Counted from the first letter of the stretch, positions 8,955 to 19,077 are shown. The stretch: 64,000 nt of DNA from Thalassospira sp. MCCC 1A01428 (GCF_002115825.1 NZ_JFJZ01000004.1:224891-288890); one strand, 5' to 3'. The notes: generated by a model not told the origin, from the sequence alone. A program made the numbers and translations.

Positions 8955-10069
8955 ATAGTGCAGAAACCCTTCGCGTCGATCTGGGCGCGCGCAGCTATGA
9001 TATCGTAATTGGTAGCGGATTGTTGCCTGATACCGGCACATATGTTGCCCCGTTTGCCAGATCGGCCGGGGTGGTCATTGTTACGGATGCTGCTGTTGCA
9101 AAGCTGCATTTGCCAACTGTTCAGGCATCCCTTGATCAGGCTGGAATTGCGCATCATTGTGTTGTGGTTCCGGCGGGCGAAGCATCGAAAAGCTTCGCCA
9201 CCTTTGAAAGTGTGGTCGAACAGGTGCTGGCCCTTGGCATTGAACGGTCAACGCTGATTATTGCGCTGGGCGGCGGGGTAATTGGCGATCTGGCCGGTTA
9301 CGTCGCGGCATCGCTGTTGCGCGGACTGGATTTTGTGCAAATTCCAACAACATTGCTGTCGCAGGTCGACAGCTCGGTTGGTGGTAAAACCGGCATTAAT
9401 TCCAGATCGGGTAAAAACCTGGTCGGGGCGTTTCACCAACCGCGGCTGGTGCTGGCTGATACAGCCGTGCTTGATACCCTGCCCAAACGCGAAATTCTGG
9501 CAGGGTATGCCGAGGTTGCCAAATATGGCCTGATTGATGACCCGGAATTTTTTAGCTGGCTGGAAGAAAATGCATCGGCGGTTATCGCAAAGGATGGCGA
9601 GGAACGCAAACAGGCGGTGATGCGCAGTTGCGCTGCCAAGGCCCGGATCGTGTCGCAGGATGAACGGGAACACGGCAAACGTGCGTTGCTGAATCTCGGG
9701 CACACTTTTGGCCATTCGTTTGAAGCCGAACTGGGCTATGACGGGCGTTTGCTGCATGGCGAGGCCGTTGCGATGGGTATGGTGATTGCGCATGATGTGT
9801 GTGCCGCAATGGGCATGGCACCGGCACAGGACACAAGCCGGATCGTTGCGCATTTGCAAAATGTTGGTCTGCCGGTGCGGGCCGCCGAAATTTCGGGCGT
9901 GCATTGGGATGTGGACCGGTTGATCAGCCATATGTCGCGCGATAAAAAAGTTCGCGACGGCCAGATCACATTTGTCATGACCCGGGGCATTGGCAAGGCA
10001 TTTACATCGCGCGAAATGGATGTCGGCAAAATGCGTTCTGCGATATCGCGGTCATGCCAGAACCGATAA
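8951..10069 (+). CDS. aroB: 3-dehydroquinate synthase
   Basis: AroB converts DAHP to 3-dehydroquinate, the second shikimate-pathway step, using NAD and a divalent metal. The NAD site GGGVIGDLAGYVA, the SSVGGKTGIN segment and the metal-ligand motif LLNLGHTFGHSFE are all present, as is LHGEAVAMGM. No ATG fits the expected N-terminus. The best start is TTG at 8951, inside a TTGA overlap with the aroK stop and eight bases after GGAAAG. It gives 372 aa, the usual length. Coupled translation with aroK is likely. Confidence 0.93.
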   Translation: MNSAETLRVDLGARSYDIVIGSGLLPDTGTYVAPFARSAGVVIVTDAAVAKLHLPTVQASLDQAGIAHHCVVVPAGEASKSFATFESVVEQVLALGIERSTLIIALGGGVIGDLAGYVAASLLRGLDFVQIPTTLLSQVDSSVGGKTGINSRSGKNLVGAFHQPRLVLADTAVLDTLPKREILAGYAEVAKYGLIDDPEFFSWLEENASAVIAKDGEERKQAVMRSCAAKARIVSQDEREHGKRALLNLGHTFGHSFEAELGYDGRLLHGEAVAMGMVIAHDVCAAMGMAPAQDTSRIVAHLQNVGLPVRAAEISGVHWDVDRLISHMSRDKKVRDGQITFVMTRGIGKAFTSREMDVGKMRSAISRSCQNR

Positions 10070-10231
10070 TCAGGTTGCGAGGGTGTTTCTCCTGATACGA
10101 TACGCCCGGTTGCTTCTGATGGCTTTATCGATTGTTCCTGTCAGCGTTAGTGATCGCAGCTGGCAGGGGTGATAAATTGTTGGGCTGAAGTTGAAGGGCC
10201 ATTGTTGCTCTTTTGATAACGAGGGGACCAA

Positions 10232-11506
10232 ATGACAATCACGGTTATCGTGATTTTTATCCTGTTGATGCTGTCGGCGTTTTTTTCGGGGTCGGAAACG
10301 GCCCTGACGGCAGCATCGCGTTCGATCATGCATCACAAGGAACAGGATGGTGATGTCCGCGCCGGGATCGTTAACCGGTTGCGTGAACGTCAGGAACGGC
10401 TGATCGGGGCTATTTTGCTGGGTAATAACCTGGTTAATATTCTGGCATCGGCCATGGCAACATCGGTGATGATTGCCACCTTTGGCCCCAATGGCGTGGT
10501 GTATGCCACGGCGGCGATGACGGCCCTGGTGCTGATTTTTGCAGAAATTCTGCCGAAAACCTATGCGCTGAAACATGCCGACAGCATGGCGTTGCGCGTG
10601 GCCCGGCCGATGAAATTTCTGGTCACCCTTTTTGCCCCGGTCACGGAAAGCATTCAGGTGATCGTGCGGGCAACCATGCATTTGTTTGGCGGTGGTGACG
10701 GCCCGGGCATGGATAGCGAGCGCGAATTGCGGGGTGCCATTGAACTGCATGCCGATGACGAGGTGATTGGCGATCATCAGGCCGAACGCGCGATGTTACA
10801 CGGTATTCTGGACCTTGATGATGTCGGCGTTTGGGAAATTATGGTGCATCGACGCAAGGTGCAGATGATTGATGTCTCGCGCTCGATGGATGAAATTCTG
10901 GAAACGGTGCTGGCCAGTCCGCATACGCGCATTCCGATTTATGAAAATGACCCTGACAACATTGTTGGCGTGTTACATGCGCGTGAAGTGTTAAAGGCAA
11001 TTGTGCGGGGCAATAAACCGGAAGACGCCCAGGCCGTTCGCGAACTGGCCGCCAAGCCATGGTTTATTCCCGATTCCACCACCCTTGCCGACCAGTTAAA
11101 GGCATTTAAGGAACGGCACGAACATTTTGCCATCGTTGTCGATGAATACGGTGCCTTTGAAGGCGTCGTATCGCTTGAAGATATTCTGGAAGAAATTGTG
11201 GGCGATATTGCCGATGAAACCGATGTTGAGGTGGTGGGGGTACAACCCCAGGCCGACGGGTCGGTTATTGTGCGCGGCGATGTCACCATTCGCGACCTGA
11301 ACCGTCGGTTTGGCTGGCGTCTGCCCGACGAGGAAGCCGCGACCATTGCCGGGCTTTTGCTTTATGAAACCCGCCGTATTCCCGATGTCGGACAGCTGTT
11401 TCGGTTTCACGGGCTGGAATTTGAAGTGTTGCGCCGGGTGCGAAACCAGGTGACACGGGTTAAATTGCGGCTGGGCGACAGTGTGCCCGCAACGGATGAA
11501 AGCTGA
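10232..11506 (+). CDS. CNNM/CorC-family membrane protein (HlyC/CorC type)
   Basis: The N-terminal CNNM (DUF21) domain has several membrane helices. It carries the family motif SAFFSGSETALTAAS near residue 15 and AEILPKTYALKHA near 110. A CBS pair follows (about 195-325; VDEYGAFEGVVSLEDILEEIVGDI). A C-terminal CorC_HlyC domain (about 340-415) binds ligands or partners. Family members take part in Mg/Co transport or homeostasis. The older 'hemolysin' label should not be taken as a toxin call. The ATG at 10232 follows GAGGGGA at good distance. It is downstream of aroB but separated by 162 bases. Confidence 0.88.
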   Translation: MTITVIVIFILLMLSAFFSGSETALTAASRSIMHHKEQDGDVRAGIVNRLRERQERLIGAILLGNNLVNILASAMATSVMIATFGPNGVVYATAAMTALVLIFAEILPKTYALKHADSMALRVARPMKFLVTLFAPVTESIQVIVRATMHLFGGGDGPGMDSERELRGAIELHADDEVIGDHQAERAMLHGILDLDDVGVWEIMVHRRKVQMIDVSRSMDEILETVLASPHTRIPIYENDPDNIVGVLHAREVLKAIVRGNKPEDAQAVRELAAKPWFIPDSTTLADQLKAFKERHEHFAIVVDEYGAFEGVVSLEDILEEIVGDIADETDVEVVGVQPQADGSVIVRGDVTIRDLNRRFGWRLPDEEAATIAGLLLYETRRIPDVGQLFRFHGLEFEVLRRVRNQVTRVKLRLGDSVPATDES

Positions 11507-11560
11507 CGCTACAGGCATCATTCATCCCCGCCAAGGCAATCAAACCTTGTTTACAATGCA

Positions 11561-11591
11561 CCACAGCCCGCAGCAATGCTGCGGGCTGTGG
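11561..11591 (+). terminator. Hairpin, probable transcription terminator
   Basis: Perfect 13-base arms CCACAGCCCGCAG (11561-11573) and CTGCGGGCTGTGG (11579-11591) enclose a five-base loop just after the CNNM gene. The T-tract that follows is weak and interrupted. Position still favours a terminator for the upstream gene. Confidence 0.65.
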
Positions 11592-11745
11592 CATTTGCGG
11601 TTTTGATAAAGACATGATGGCGCGTTAAATGGTCGTAAATGTTCTACTTATAGGTTAAAATTGGCATGATGGCATCGGCACCGGTTATATGCCGGGCACC
11701 ACTGATGTCATGAAATGGCAACTGCAAACCGCATAGAGAGACAAA

Positions 11746-12195
11746 ATGGACACAAAAATCGTACCGGGTCTCGTGAAGGAACAATCCCTTGCCACCCTGA
11801 ACCCTGCCGATTCCGTGATGGATGCGGTTTTATTGATGACGGAACGCAAAATTGGCGCCGTGCTTATCGTCGATAATTCCGCCCGGCTTTCCGGCATTTT
11901 TACCGAGCGCGATTTGGTGAACCGGGTGGTTGCAAAGCAGCTTGACCCTGCAAAAACCGCCCTTGCTGATGTGATGACAACCAACCCCGATACCTTGCGC
12001 CCTGATGATAACGCCCAGGATGCCCTGGCTTTGATGAGCGCGCATCGCTATCGCCACCTGCCTGTGCTCGATGGGGAAACGGTTGTTGGCATGGTGTCGA
12101 TCCGCGATTTGTTTAACGTGGTCAAGGCTGGCCTGGAAGACGAAGTGCGCGACCGGGAAAAGTTCATTTTCGGTTCTGATTACGGCGTTGCCTAG
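11746..12195 (+). CDS. Stand-alone CBS-pair protein
   Basis: This 149-aa protein is little more than two CBS motifs. The first covers about residues 8-65 (DAVLLMTERKIGAVLIVDN, GIFTERDLVNRVV). The second covers about 72-130 (DALALMSAHRYRHLPVLDG, GMVSIRDLF). Such proteins bind adenine nucleotides or related ligands and regulate partner proteins. No membrane segment is present. It has its own upstream gap and no obvious operon partner, so the partner cannot be named. Confidence 0.88.
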   Translation: MDTKIVPGLVKEQSLATLNPADSVMDAVLLMTERKIGAVLIVDNSARLSGIFTERDLVNRVVAKQLDPAKTALADVMTTNPDTLRPDDNAQDALALMSAHRYRHLPVLDGETVVGMVSIRDLFNVVKAGLEDEVRDREKFIFGSDYGVA

Positions 12196-12313
12196 GGGCT
12201 GGTCACGGGCATTTTACCGTTCATGTTGCGGGTTTGTGGCCGGTTTTTCGGCCCAGGAAGCAAACTTGACCGGGTGGGGTGCGTTTCCATGTTGACACAG
12301 AGGCTGGTTCTGT

Positions 12314-12331
12314 CTTTACGTTTACGTAAAG
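12314..12331. promoter_or_regulatory. Palindrome at the DUF2889 ribosome site
   Basis: TTTACGT and ACGTAAA form a short inverted repeat immediately before GGAGAG, the ribosome site of the next gene. It could be an operator or a hairpin affecting access to the site. It is short enough that chance remains possible. Confidence 0.3.
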
Positions 12332-12340
12332 GAGAGAGAA

Positions 12341-12931
12341 ATGCCCCTGTCAGAGCCCGCCCCGCGAGAGCATATCCATACCCGAAAAATAACCTGCACC
12401 GGTTACCGGCGTGCCGATGGCCTGTGGGATATTGAAGGGCATATTACCGATGTGAAAACCTATGGTTTTGCCAACCATGATCGGGGTGAAATCCCGCCCG
12501 GCGAGCCAATCCACCAGATGTGGCTGCGCATTACAGTTGGCAATGACATGGTGATCAAGGCGGCAGAAGCGGTTACGGATCATGCTCCTTTTGCTGCCTG
12601 TGGTGAAATCGCCCCCAATTATGAAAAACTGGTGGGTCTTAAAATTGGCCCCGGCCTTAAGCGCCAAATTCGTGAACGTGTTGGCGGTATATATGGCTGC
12701 ACGCACCTGACCGAATTAATGGGGCCGGTGGCAACGACGGCTTTTCAAACCATTTTTCCCATTCGTGCCCGCGAAGCCGAAGAAAAACAGCAACGCCAGG
12801 CACAGGACGGGCAGGCCCCGGCGCGCAAACGGCAAAGTCCGCTGGTAAATAGTTGTCATGGCTGGCGCAGTGACGGGGCGGCTGTGAAACGGATTGCACC
12901 TGATAATTATACCGGCGCGGATGAAAATTGA
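12341..12931 (+). CDS. DUF2889-family protein
   Basis: This 196-aa protein matches the DUF2889 type. It starts with a beta-rich region (RKITCTGYRRADGLWDIEGHITD), then MWLRITVGNDMVIKAAEAVTDHAPF. A Cys- and His-containing block GGIYGCTHLTELMGPVATTAFQ follows. The conserved C-x-H pattern hints at metal binding, but no activity is established for the family. A strong GGAGAGAG precedes the ATG at 12341. The C-terminal 45 residues are polar and probably flexible. The gene appears to stand alone. Confidence 0.8.
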   Translation: MPLSEPAPREHIHTRKITCTGYRRADGLWDIEGHITDVKTYGFANHDRGEIPPGEPIHQMWLRITVGNDMVIKAAEAVTDHAPFAACGEIAPNYEKLVGLKIGPGLKRQIRERVGGIYGCTHLTELMGPVATTAFQTIFPIRAREAEEKQQRQAQDGQAPARKRQSPLVNSCHGWRSDGAAVKRIAPDNYTGADEN

Positions 12932-13353
12932 GGCAACAATACGGGTATGGATGTGGGTAACGGTTGAGAACTTCAAGTTATACACATTGTCACCGCGGCC
13001 TTCTTGTCTATCGGCTGGCTGATGACAAAGCGGTTTATCCCTTAATTCCCTCATAAACGCGCCCGCCTTAATTGTTTAACGAGGGCGCTGCCGAGACTCG
13101 GCCCGATCCGTCCCCGACAGGGGCGGTAAAGAACAATTTTCAGGGATTAAAGAAACGTGCAGGCGGCTTTTTACGCGGCGACGATGCATATTTTATGAGG
13201 TTTTGTTGAGTTTACTATCCTATAGATTAGTCATACTACCCTAAAGGGGTTGTTTTTCTGCCTCTTCTTGTCAATATCGTATAGGTATTGCGGGGTGAAT
13301 TGCTATTGGGGGCGGTTTTGGCACGGGTGGGTATCTTTCGACGAACACGTAAA
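12932..13353. other. Gene-free stretch with two small GC-rich hairpins
   Basis: No coding frame with plausible composition is visible here. Two short GC hairpins lie close together: GCCG...CGGC near 13090-13102, and CCGTCCCC...GGGGCGG near 13109-13127. The part next to the following gene is AT-richer and presumably holds its promoter, but I could not pick a convincing -35/-10 pair. Confidence 0.4.
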
Positions 13354-14658
13354 ATGTGCGGGAAATCGCTCTGTTCGGGCTTAAAGCACTGTGTTCTGTT
13401 CGTTTTGGGAATTGTCGTTGTGGGCTTGGCAGGATGCCATCGCGCCAAAGCGGACCATAACGGCAAACATTTTCTGGTACTTCAGACTAATTTGCAGCCG
13501 CCTTATCAGGAACTCGATAATGGCGCATTGACCGGCACGACGGTGCGTTTGCTGGATTGTGCTTTTCAAAAAATCGACATCGAATACGGCATTACCCTGG
13601 CCCCTCGCCAGCGCAATCGCGATATGGTCCGAAAGGGCCAGGCAGATGGATTTTTCCTGTCGCGCCTGTCGTCCGATATGGCAAGCTACGCCGAGCCGAC
13701 CTCGCCTTTGGCATTGGAAAAGTGGGTTTGGGTTTCGCGCCATCGTGTTACAGATGGCCAGTTGCGTGTTCCCCATCCCGATCAAAAGGTAACGGTTGGG
13801 GCTGTTCTTGGGTCAAACGAGGCCGAATGGACGCTTGATCAGGGGTATCGGGATGTCGTCCATGTGCCGTCCCTGCGCTCGCTGATTGCGTTATTGCAAA
13901 AGGGCCGCGTTGATTTTGCGTTGATTGATCAGCAATCCTTTGCCCGCGCACGTGACGAATTAAAGCTCGATGCCGATGATTTCACCGAACGTTTTGCCAG
14001 TTATATGCCGCTGGTAATGTATTTTGCCCGCACCTATACCAAAACGCACCCGGAGACCCTGCGTAATTTAAACCGGGCGCTGGATATTTGCGAGCCTGCC
14101 GTGGTCAAACTTGAAAATCACGAGCGCGACCAGATCATGAATGATGAAGTTGAGAAAATTCGCCAGATTATGCGGGCACCTGCATTGATTAATGCCCTGC
14201 GCGACCGGGGCGAATTTCAGGACCCTTTGCATGTGAACGTTGTCAACCGCGACAAGGTGGCGGACCTGGACCGGGAATGGCGTGAAGCAAGTGCCAATGG
14301 AACCGCGTCCCGGCTGGCTGCGGATATCTTGCGAAACGATGTTTCCACCTATTTGCAACGGGCCTATCGCAATCGGGACGTCCGCTTTGCCGAGGCCTTT
14401 ATTTTTGATCAGAACGGGCTGATTGTTGGCATGTCGAGCCCGACCAGCAACTATGACCAGTCGGGCGAAGCCAAATTCGCTATTTTCAGCAATAATGCCG
14501 CCAGCCCGGTGCAAATCGCCGATATTTATTATGATCCGTCGACATCAAAGTTTTTGTCGCAAATAACCATGCCGGTGACAGACCCGAAAAATGGCGAGGT
14601 GTTAGGGGCCCTGACAGTTGGGCTGGATGTAACCGCGGCCCTGTCCACCAGAGACTGA
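13354..14658 (+). CDS. Family-3 solute-binding lipoprotein fused to a PDC/Cache-like sensor domain
   Basis: From the ATG at 13354 the N-terminus is a lipoprotein signal: basic residues, VLFVLGIVVVGLAGC, with a lipobox LAGC. Residues about 30-265 look like a type-3 solute-binding domain (LVLQTNLQPPYQELDNG, MVRKGQADGFFLSR, VDFALIDQQSFARA). After a linker, about 285-430 resemble a PDC/Cache fold (FAEAFIFDQNGLIVGMSSP, ITMPVTDPKNGEVLGALTVGLD). No membrane helix, kinase or chemotaxis module follows. The protein therefore probably ends at the periplasmic face of a membrane and talks to another protein. No transporter genes are adjacent. The open frame extends to 13288, but that start lacks the signal peptide layout. 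Confidence 0.75.
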   Translation: MCGKSLCSGLKHCVLFVLGIVVVGLAGCHRAKADHNGKHFLVLQTNLQPPYQELDNGALTGTTVRLLDCAFQKIDIEYGITLAPRQRNRDMVRKGQADGFFLSRLSSDMASYAEPTSPLALEKWVWVSRHRVTDGQLRVPHPDQKVTVGAVLGSNEAEWTLDQGYRDVVHVPSLRSLIALLQKGRVDFALIDQQSFARARDELKLDADDFTERFASYMPLVMYFARTYTKTHPETLRNLNRALDICEPAVVKLENHERDQIMNDEVEKIRQIMRAPALINALRDRGEFQDPLHVNVVNRDKVADLDREWREASANGTASRLAADILRNDVSTYLQRAYRNRDVRFAEAFIFDQNGLIVGMSSPTSNYDQSGEAKFAIFSNNAASPVQIADIYYDPSTSKFLSQITMPVTDPKNGEVLGALTVGLDVTAALSTRD

Positions 14659-14753
14659 TACCTGTCACTGCCTGCGCCACCAAAGGGGCGCGGTAATTTG
14701 CAAAACGGGCCGGGGTTACGCATCAACCTTATTTGAACACGATGAAGCCGGTG

Positions 14754-15038
14754 TTATTTGGCTGTGTCGGCCCATTCGGCAGGGGACATTGTTTTTAAGG
14801 CCAGGGCATGGACCCGGTTTTTAAGCAGGTCATCCAGGGCATTATAAACCATGCGTTGTCGGTTCACGCGATTTTGGCCATCAAAACAATCGGCAACGAT
14901 CAATACCGAAAAATGGGACTCGCCACGCGGGTCGGCACCGGAATGACCGGCATGTTTGGCAGAATCGTCAATAATTTCCAGTTTGGCCGGGTTAAACCGG
15001 GCCGTGATGATATCGCGAATTTGCTGGGCAACTTGCAT
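14754..15038 (-). CDS. bolA: BolA-family protein
   Basis: This 94-aa protein has the BolA fold signature: an N-terminal amphipathic helix, then HAGHSGADPRGESHFSVLIV with the conserved His and Gly residues. NRVNRQRMVYNAL and HALALKTMSP close the domain. BolA proteins pair with monothiol glutaredoxins in iron-sulfur or iron regulation. It is divergent from the J-protein gene, a layout common in Alphaproteobacteria, and convergent with the solute-binding lipoprotein gene. Confidence 0.9.
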   Translation of the reverse strand: MQVAQQIRDIITARFNPAKLEIIDDSAKHAGHSGADPRGESHFSVLIVADCFDGQNRVNRQRMVYNALDDLLKNRVHALALKTMSPAEWADTAK

Positions 15039-15209
15039 GTAACATTCTCTAATTGTTGGAAGGATGGCCTGTTTGCTTTACCGTTGGCGAAACTCTGGCG
15101 TTCTTTTGGGTGGCGAAGCAACCACCGGAAATTTTTTCAATCCTTTTATCATTCGTAATCGGCACATATGATATTGCGTCCCATGAATGTTCCGAACATA
15201 TAAACCTCC

Positions 15210-15857
15210 ATGAACAGAGCGCAACGAAACAAACGCAAGACGTTGTATTTTAGCGAGCCCGATTTGCCAGAGTGCGATTGGCCTGGCTGTGCGGAGCATG
15301 GGGAGTTTCGTGCCCCCAAGGACCGCAAGCTCAGCACGTATTATCAGTTTTGTCTGGAGCATGTGCGGCAATACAACAAATCCTGGGACTATTTCAGCGG
15401 CATGAAGGCCGATGACATCGAGGAACATGTGCGCCGCGATGCCCATTGGCAACGCCCGACCTGGCGGTTTGGCCACATTCGCGGGGCAAAAAAACCGTTC
15501 GATTTCAAATTTGCCGATGGTTTTGGCTTTTTTAACGAGGAAGGCGAACAAACCCATCATGGGCCGGGGGGCGACCCCAATGCCAATCGCCGCGAACGCA
15601 ATGCGGAAGAAGCCGCCCGCAAGGCCGGGGCGCTGGGCATGCCGCGCGAACAGCAAATGGCGATGGCAACGCTGGATCTGGGCTGGCCGTTTTCCAAGGA
15701 CGAACTTAAATCCAAATACAAACAGCTATCGAAAAAATATCATCCCGATGCCAATGGCGGGGATAAACGCGCCGAAGAGCGGTTTAAAACCATCAGTGCC
15801 GCGTATTCAAGCCTGATGACTTATATCCGTGATCTTGAGGCACGCGTTTCGATCTAG
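15210..15857 (+). CDS. J-domain protein with N-terminal Cys-rich segment
   Basis: The C-terminal 65 residues form a J domain with the HPD tripeptide in KKYHPDANGGD and KAEERFKTISAAY-like helix IV, so it should stimulate an Hsp70 ATPase. The N-terminal part carries ECDWPGCAEHGEF and FCLEHVRQYN, a Cys/His set that may bind zinc. The middle is charged. At 215 aa this is the alphaproteobacterial J-protein that commonly sits between bolA and cobS. It is not the general chaperone DnaJ, since it lacks the G/F and four-repeat zinc regions. Confidence 0.87.
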   Translation: MNRAQRNKRKTLYFSEPDLPECDWPGCAEHGEFRAPKDRKLSTYYQFCLEHVRQYNKSWDYFSGMKADDIEEHVRRDAHWQRPTWRFGHIRGAKKPFDFKFADGFGFFNEEGEQTHHGPGGDPNANRRERNAEEAARKAGALGMPREQQMAMATLDLGWPFSKDELKSKYKQLSKKYHPDANGGDKRAEERFKTISAAYSSLMTYIRDLEARVSI

Positions 15858-16015
15858 GTTTGCCAGCTTGCCTGTCGATATGGCGTTATTATGTATCCGG
15901 GATCAGCGTTGCGGATGGCATATGGCATGGCTTTTTATGATGAAGGGAAATTTTTCGGTATCTTTCCTTTGTCCGCGGCGGCTTAATCGTTATTAATGAC
16001 AAAGATGACACATTC

Positions 16016-16032
16016 GGCCGGACCAACCGGCC
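16016..16032 (+). repeat. GC hairpin just before cobS
   Basis: GGCCGG (16016-16021) and CCGGCC (16027-16032) form a perfect six-base stem with a five-base loop, about 20 bases before the cobS start. No cobalamin riboswitch elements are visible around it. A role in translation or transcript stability is only a guess. Confidence 0.3.
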
Positions 16033-16051
16033 CCAAAATGCGCGAGTACTT

Positions 16052-17059
16052 ATGAGCCAAGGTTACGAAGCGAGCGGTGGTGCAGCAGAACATCCGCTGG
16101 ATGCACCCGATACCAAAATTTCCGTGCGTGAGGCGTTCGGGATTGATTCCGACATGATGGTCCCGGCATTCAGCCAGACCAGCGAACATGTCCCGGCCAG
16201 TGATTCGACCTATCGTTTTGATCGCGATACCACATTGGCGATTTTGGCGGGCTTTGCCCACAATCGCCGGGTGATGATCCAGGGGTATCACGGCACAGGT
16301 AAATCAACCCATATCGAACAGGTGGCATCGCGGCTAAATTGGCCGTGCGTACGTGTGAACCTTGATAGTCATATCAGCCGTATTGACCTGATCGGCAAGG
16401 ACGCCATTGTTCTGCGCGACGGCAAGCAAATTACCGAATTTCGCGAAGGCATTTTGCCCTGGGCCCTGAAGCGCCCGGTCGCGATGGTATTTGATGAATA
16501 TGATGCCGGGCGCCCCGATGTGATGTTCGTGATCCAGCGTGTTTTGGAAGTTGACGGCAAGTTGACCTTGCTGGACCAGAACAAGGTGATCCATCCGCAC
16601 CCGTTTTTCCGCCTGTTTGCCACATCAAATACGGTTGGCCTGGGCGATACCACCGGTCTTTATCATGGCACCCAGCAGATCAACCAGGCCCAGATGGACC
16701 GCTGGTCGATCATTGCGACGCTGAATTATCTGTCGGTTGCTGATGAAACCAACATTGTTGCCGCCAAGGTTGCCAGCTTTGACAATCCCGAAGGTCGAAG
16801 CAAGATCGAGGCGATGGTGGCCCTTGCCAACCTGACCCGTCAGGGGTTTGTATCGGGTGATATTTCAACCGTGATGAGCCCGCGTACCGTGATTACGCTG
16901 GCTGAAAACGCTGAAATTTTCAACGATGTGGCCTATGCGTTTCGCGTGACCTTCCTTAATCGCTGTGACGAGGTAGAGCGGCCTATTCTGGCCGAATATT
17001 ACCAGCGTTGCTTTGGCGAGGAACTGCCGCAAAGTGCAATCAATGTGATGGTGCGTTAA
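16052..17059 (+). CDS. cobS: Cobaltochelatase subunit CobS
   Basis: CobS is the AAA+ ATPase of the aerobic cobaltochelatase CobNST, which inserts cobalt into hydrogenobyrinate diamide. The 335-aa length matches known CobS. Walker A is GYHGTGKS at residues 78-85 and Walker B is [11 protein letters not shown] near 148. [21 protein letters not shown] gives sensor and insert elements. [14 protein letters not shown] and [12 protein letters not shown] are typical of the C-terminal lid. cobT follows after 78 bases. The large subunit cobN is not in this window. Confidence 0.94.
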   Translation: MSQGYEASGGAAEHPLDAPDTKISVREAFGIDSDMMVPAFSQTSEHVPASDSTYRFDRDTTLAILAGFAHNRRVMIQGYHGTGKSTHIEQVASRLNWPCVRVNLDSHISRIDLIGKDAIVLRDGKQITEFREGILPWALKRPVAMVFDEYDAGRPDVMFVIQRVLEVDGKLTLLDQNKVIHPHPFFRLFATSNTVGLGDTTGLYHGTQQINQAQMDRWSIIATLNYLSVADETNIVAAKVASFDNPEGRSKIEAMVALANLTRQGFVSGDISTVMSPRTVITLAENAEIFNDVAYAFRVTFLNRCDEVERPILAEYYQRCFGEELPQSAINVMVR

Positions 17060-17137
17060 ACGCACCATCCCTGACTTCAGGTTCGTTGCCAGCTGTGATG
17101 CAACGCCCGAAACCCCAGTAATACGAGACTGCAAGCG

Positions 17138-19054
17138 ATGAAAAACGACGAGGCGCTTTCCGGATTTCTGCGCGGCACGGCGGCGACATTTCGCGCGCTG
17201 GCCGGTCGCAATGATCTGGAGGTCGGCTTTGTCAAAGGCGGGCGCCCGGGTGGTTATGGCGAACATGTTCGCCTGCCCATGCCCAAACAGGCCCTGCCCA
17301 AGGATGAAGTGGCCGATTTGCGCGGTGTTGCCGATGGCTGGGCGTTAAAGTTGCGTCATCATGATGCGGCCCTGCATCAAAAACGCATGCCCGAAAGTGC
17401 CGAGGCCCAGGCCGTTTACGAAGCCCTGGAAACCGCCCGTTATGAAGCCGTTGGGTCGCGTTATTTTCCCGGTGTGCGTAAAAACCTGCGTGCCCATGAA
17501 GATGCCGATTGCAAGGCGAAAAACTTTCATCGCCTGACCGCGCGTGAAGATGCCCCCTTTGCCGATGCGATTGGTATGTTGGCGCGTGAAATGTTCACCG
17601 GTGAAAAAGCCCCGGATTCCGCCCGGAACCTGATCGATTTGTGGCGCGCCGAGATCGAGGAAAAAGCCGGCAGCGACCTTTCTGATTTGCGCAATATGCT
17701 AGACGATCAGGAAGCGTTTTCGCGTGGGATGCGCCGTTTGCTGGATCATTTGTCGTTAGAAGACGACTTGCTTGAAGAGCCGCCCGAAGAAGAAGGCGAT
17801 GATCAGGACCAGCAAGATGGCGATGACGCCCCGGATGACGAACAGGAAAGCCAGGGCGGCGAGCAGGGCGACAGCGACGAAACCGACCCGAACGGTGATG
17901 ATCAGCAGCAGGAAAGCGGCGCTGACGATGCTGAAGCGGGCGAGGGCGATGTTGACGACCAGCAGCTTGAGGCACAATCGCAGGAAGAACAGCCTGCCGG
18001 GCCGGGCGAACAGCCGGAATTTGATGGCCGCAACGAACCGGTAGAGCGCGGATACGAGCCGTTCTCGCGCGAATATGACGAAATCGTTTTTGCCGATGAG
18101 CTGTGCGAAAGCATGGAACTGGCCCGGTTGCGCGCGATGCTGGACAAGCAGTTGGCGGCCTTGCAAAGCGTTGTTTCGCGCATTGCCAACCGCTTGCAAC
18201 GCCGCCTGATGGCACAGCAAAACCGGGGATGGGACTTTGACCTTGAAGAAGGCATTCTTGATGCGGCCAAACTGGCGCGTATCGTTGCCATGCCTTCCAC
18301 ACCCCTGTCGTTCAAGCTCGAACATGATACCGATTTTCGCGATACCGTCGTCACTCTGCTGATCGACAATTCCGGCTCCATGCGTGGACGGCCAATTACC
18401 ATTGCCGCCCTGTCGGCCGATATTCTGGCACGTACACTGGAGCGCTGCGGGGTGAAGGTCGAAATTTTGGGCTTTACTACCCGGCAATGGAAAGGCGGGC
18501 AATCGCGCGAGGCGTGGGTTGAGGCGGGTAAACCACCCAAACCGGGCCGCTTGAACGATTTGCGCCATATTATTTACAAAGCCGCCGATACGCCGTGGCG
18601 CCGGGCACGCAAAAACCTTGGTTTGATGCTGCGTGAAGGGTTGCTTAAGGAAAATATCGACGGTGAAGCCCTGTTATGGGCGCATGAACGCTTGCTGGCG
18701 CGCAATGAACAACGCCGCATCCTGATGGTGATTTCCGATGGTGCGCCGGTTGATGATTCAACACTGTCGGTGAATTCGGGCAACTATCTGGAACGGCATT
18801 TGCGTGAAGTGATCAACTGGATTCAAACCCGGTCGCCGGTGGAATTGCTGGCGATTGGTATTGGCCATGACGTAACGCGCTATTATCAGCACGCCGTGAC
18901 GATTAACGACCCGGAAGAACTGGGCGGCACCATGCTGCGCGAACTTTCCGATCTGTTTGATGAAAAACCCAAACGTGGCCCCAAACGCCCGCTGCGCCAT
19001 GTGGCGGCCGATACGGCCAAGGACAAGGGACATGGCGACAAGGATCGCTGGTAA
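17138..19054 (+). CDS. cobT: Cobaltochelatase subunit CobT
   Basis: CobT partners CobS to form the ATPase chaperone rings of cobaltochelatase. The 638-aa protein has an N-terminal helical domain to about 205. A strongly acidic low-complexity linker rich in Asp, Glu and Gln follows (about 208-300). A C-terminal von Willebrand A domain carries the MIDAS motif DNSGSMRG near residue 409, with a second metal-site element ISDGAPVDD. This order is characteristic of CobT. It ends 23 bases before gluQRS, so read-through is possible. Confidence 0.94.
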   Translation: MKNDEALSGFLRGTAATFRALAGRNDLEVGFVKGGRPGGYGEHVRLPMPKQALPKDEVADLRGVADGWALKLRHHDAALHQKRMPESAEAQAVYEALETARYEAVGSRYFPGVRKNLRAHEDADCKAKNFHRLTAREDAPFADAIGMLAREMFTGEKAPDSARNLIDLWRAEIEEKAGSDLSDLRNMLDDQEAFSRGMRRLLDHLSLEDDLLEEPPEEEGDDQDQQDGDDAPDDEQESQGGEQGDSDETDPNGDDQQQESGADDAEAGEGDVDDQQLEAQSQEEQPAGPGEQPEFDGRNEPVERGYEPFSREYDEIVFADELCESMELARLRAMLDKQLAALQSVVSRIANRLQRRLMAQQNRGWDFDLEEGILDAAKLARIVAMPSTPLSFKLEHDTDFRDTVVTLLIDNSGSMRGRPITIAALSADILARTLERCGVKVEILGFTTRQWKGGQSREAWVEAGKPPKPGRLNDLRHIIYKAADTPWRRARKNLGLMLREGLLKENIDGEALLWAHERLLARNEQRRILMVISDGAPVDDSTLSVNSGNYLERHLREVINWIQTRSPVELLAIGIGHDVTRYYQHAVTINDPEELGGTMLRELSDLFDEKPKRGPKRPLRHVAADTAKDKGHGDKDRW

Positions 19055-19077
19055 TACAAATATACGGGGCTGGCAAA

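Noticed and set aside
10070..10777. Long minus-strand frame opposite the CNNM/CorC gene
   Set aside because: It is the shadow of a clear plus-strand membrane protein; the product is rich in His, Gln and Arg, typical of antisense frames.
15858..16051. Cobalamin riboswitch before cobS
   Set aside because: No B12-box or matching secondary structure is visible; only a short GC hairpin occurs.
17595..18568. Long minus-strand frames opposite cobT
   Set aside because: They arise from the repetitive acidic region and codon bias of cobT and show no family motif.
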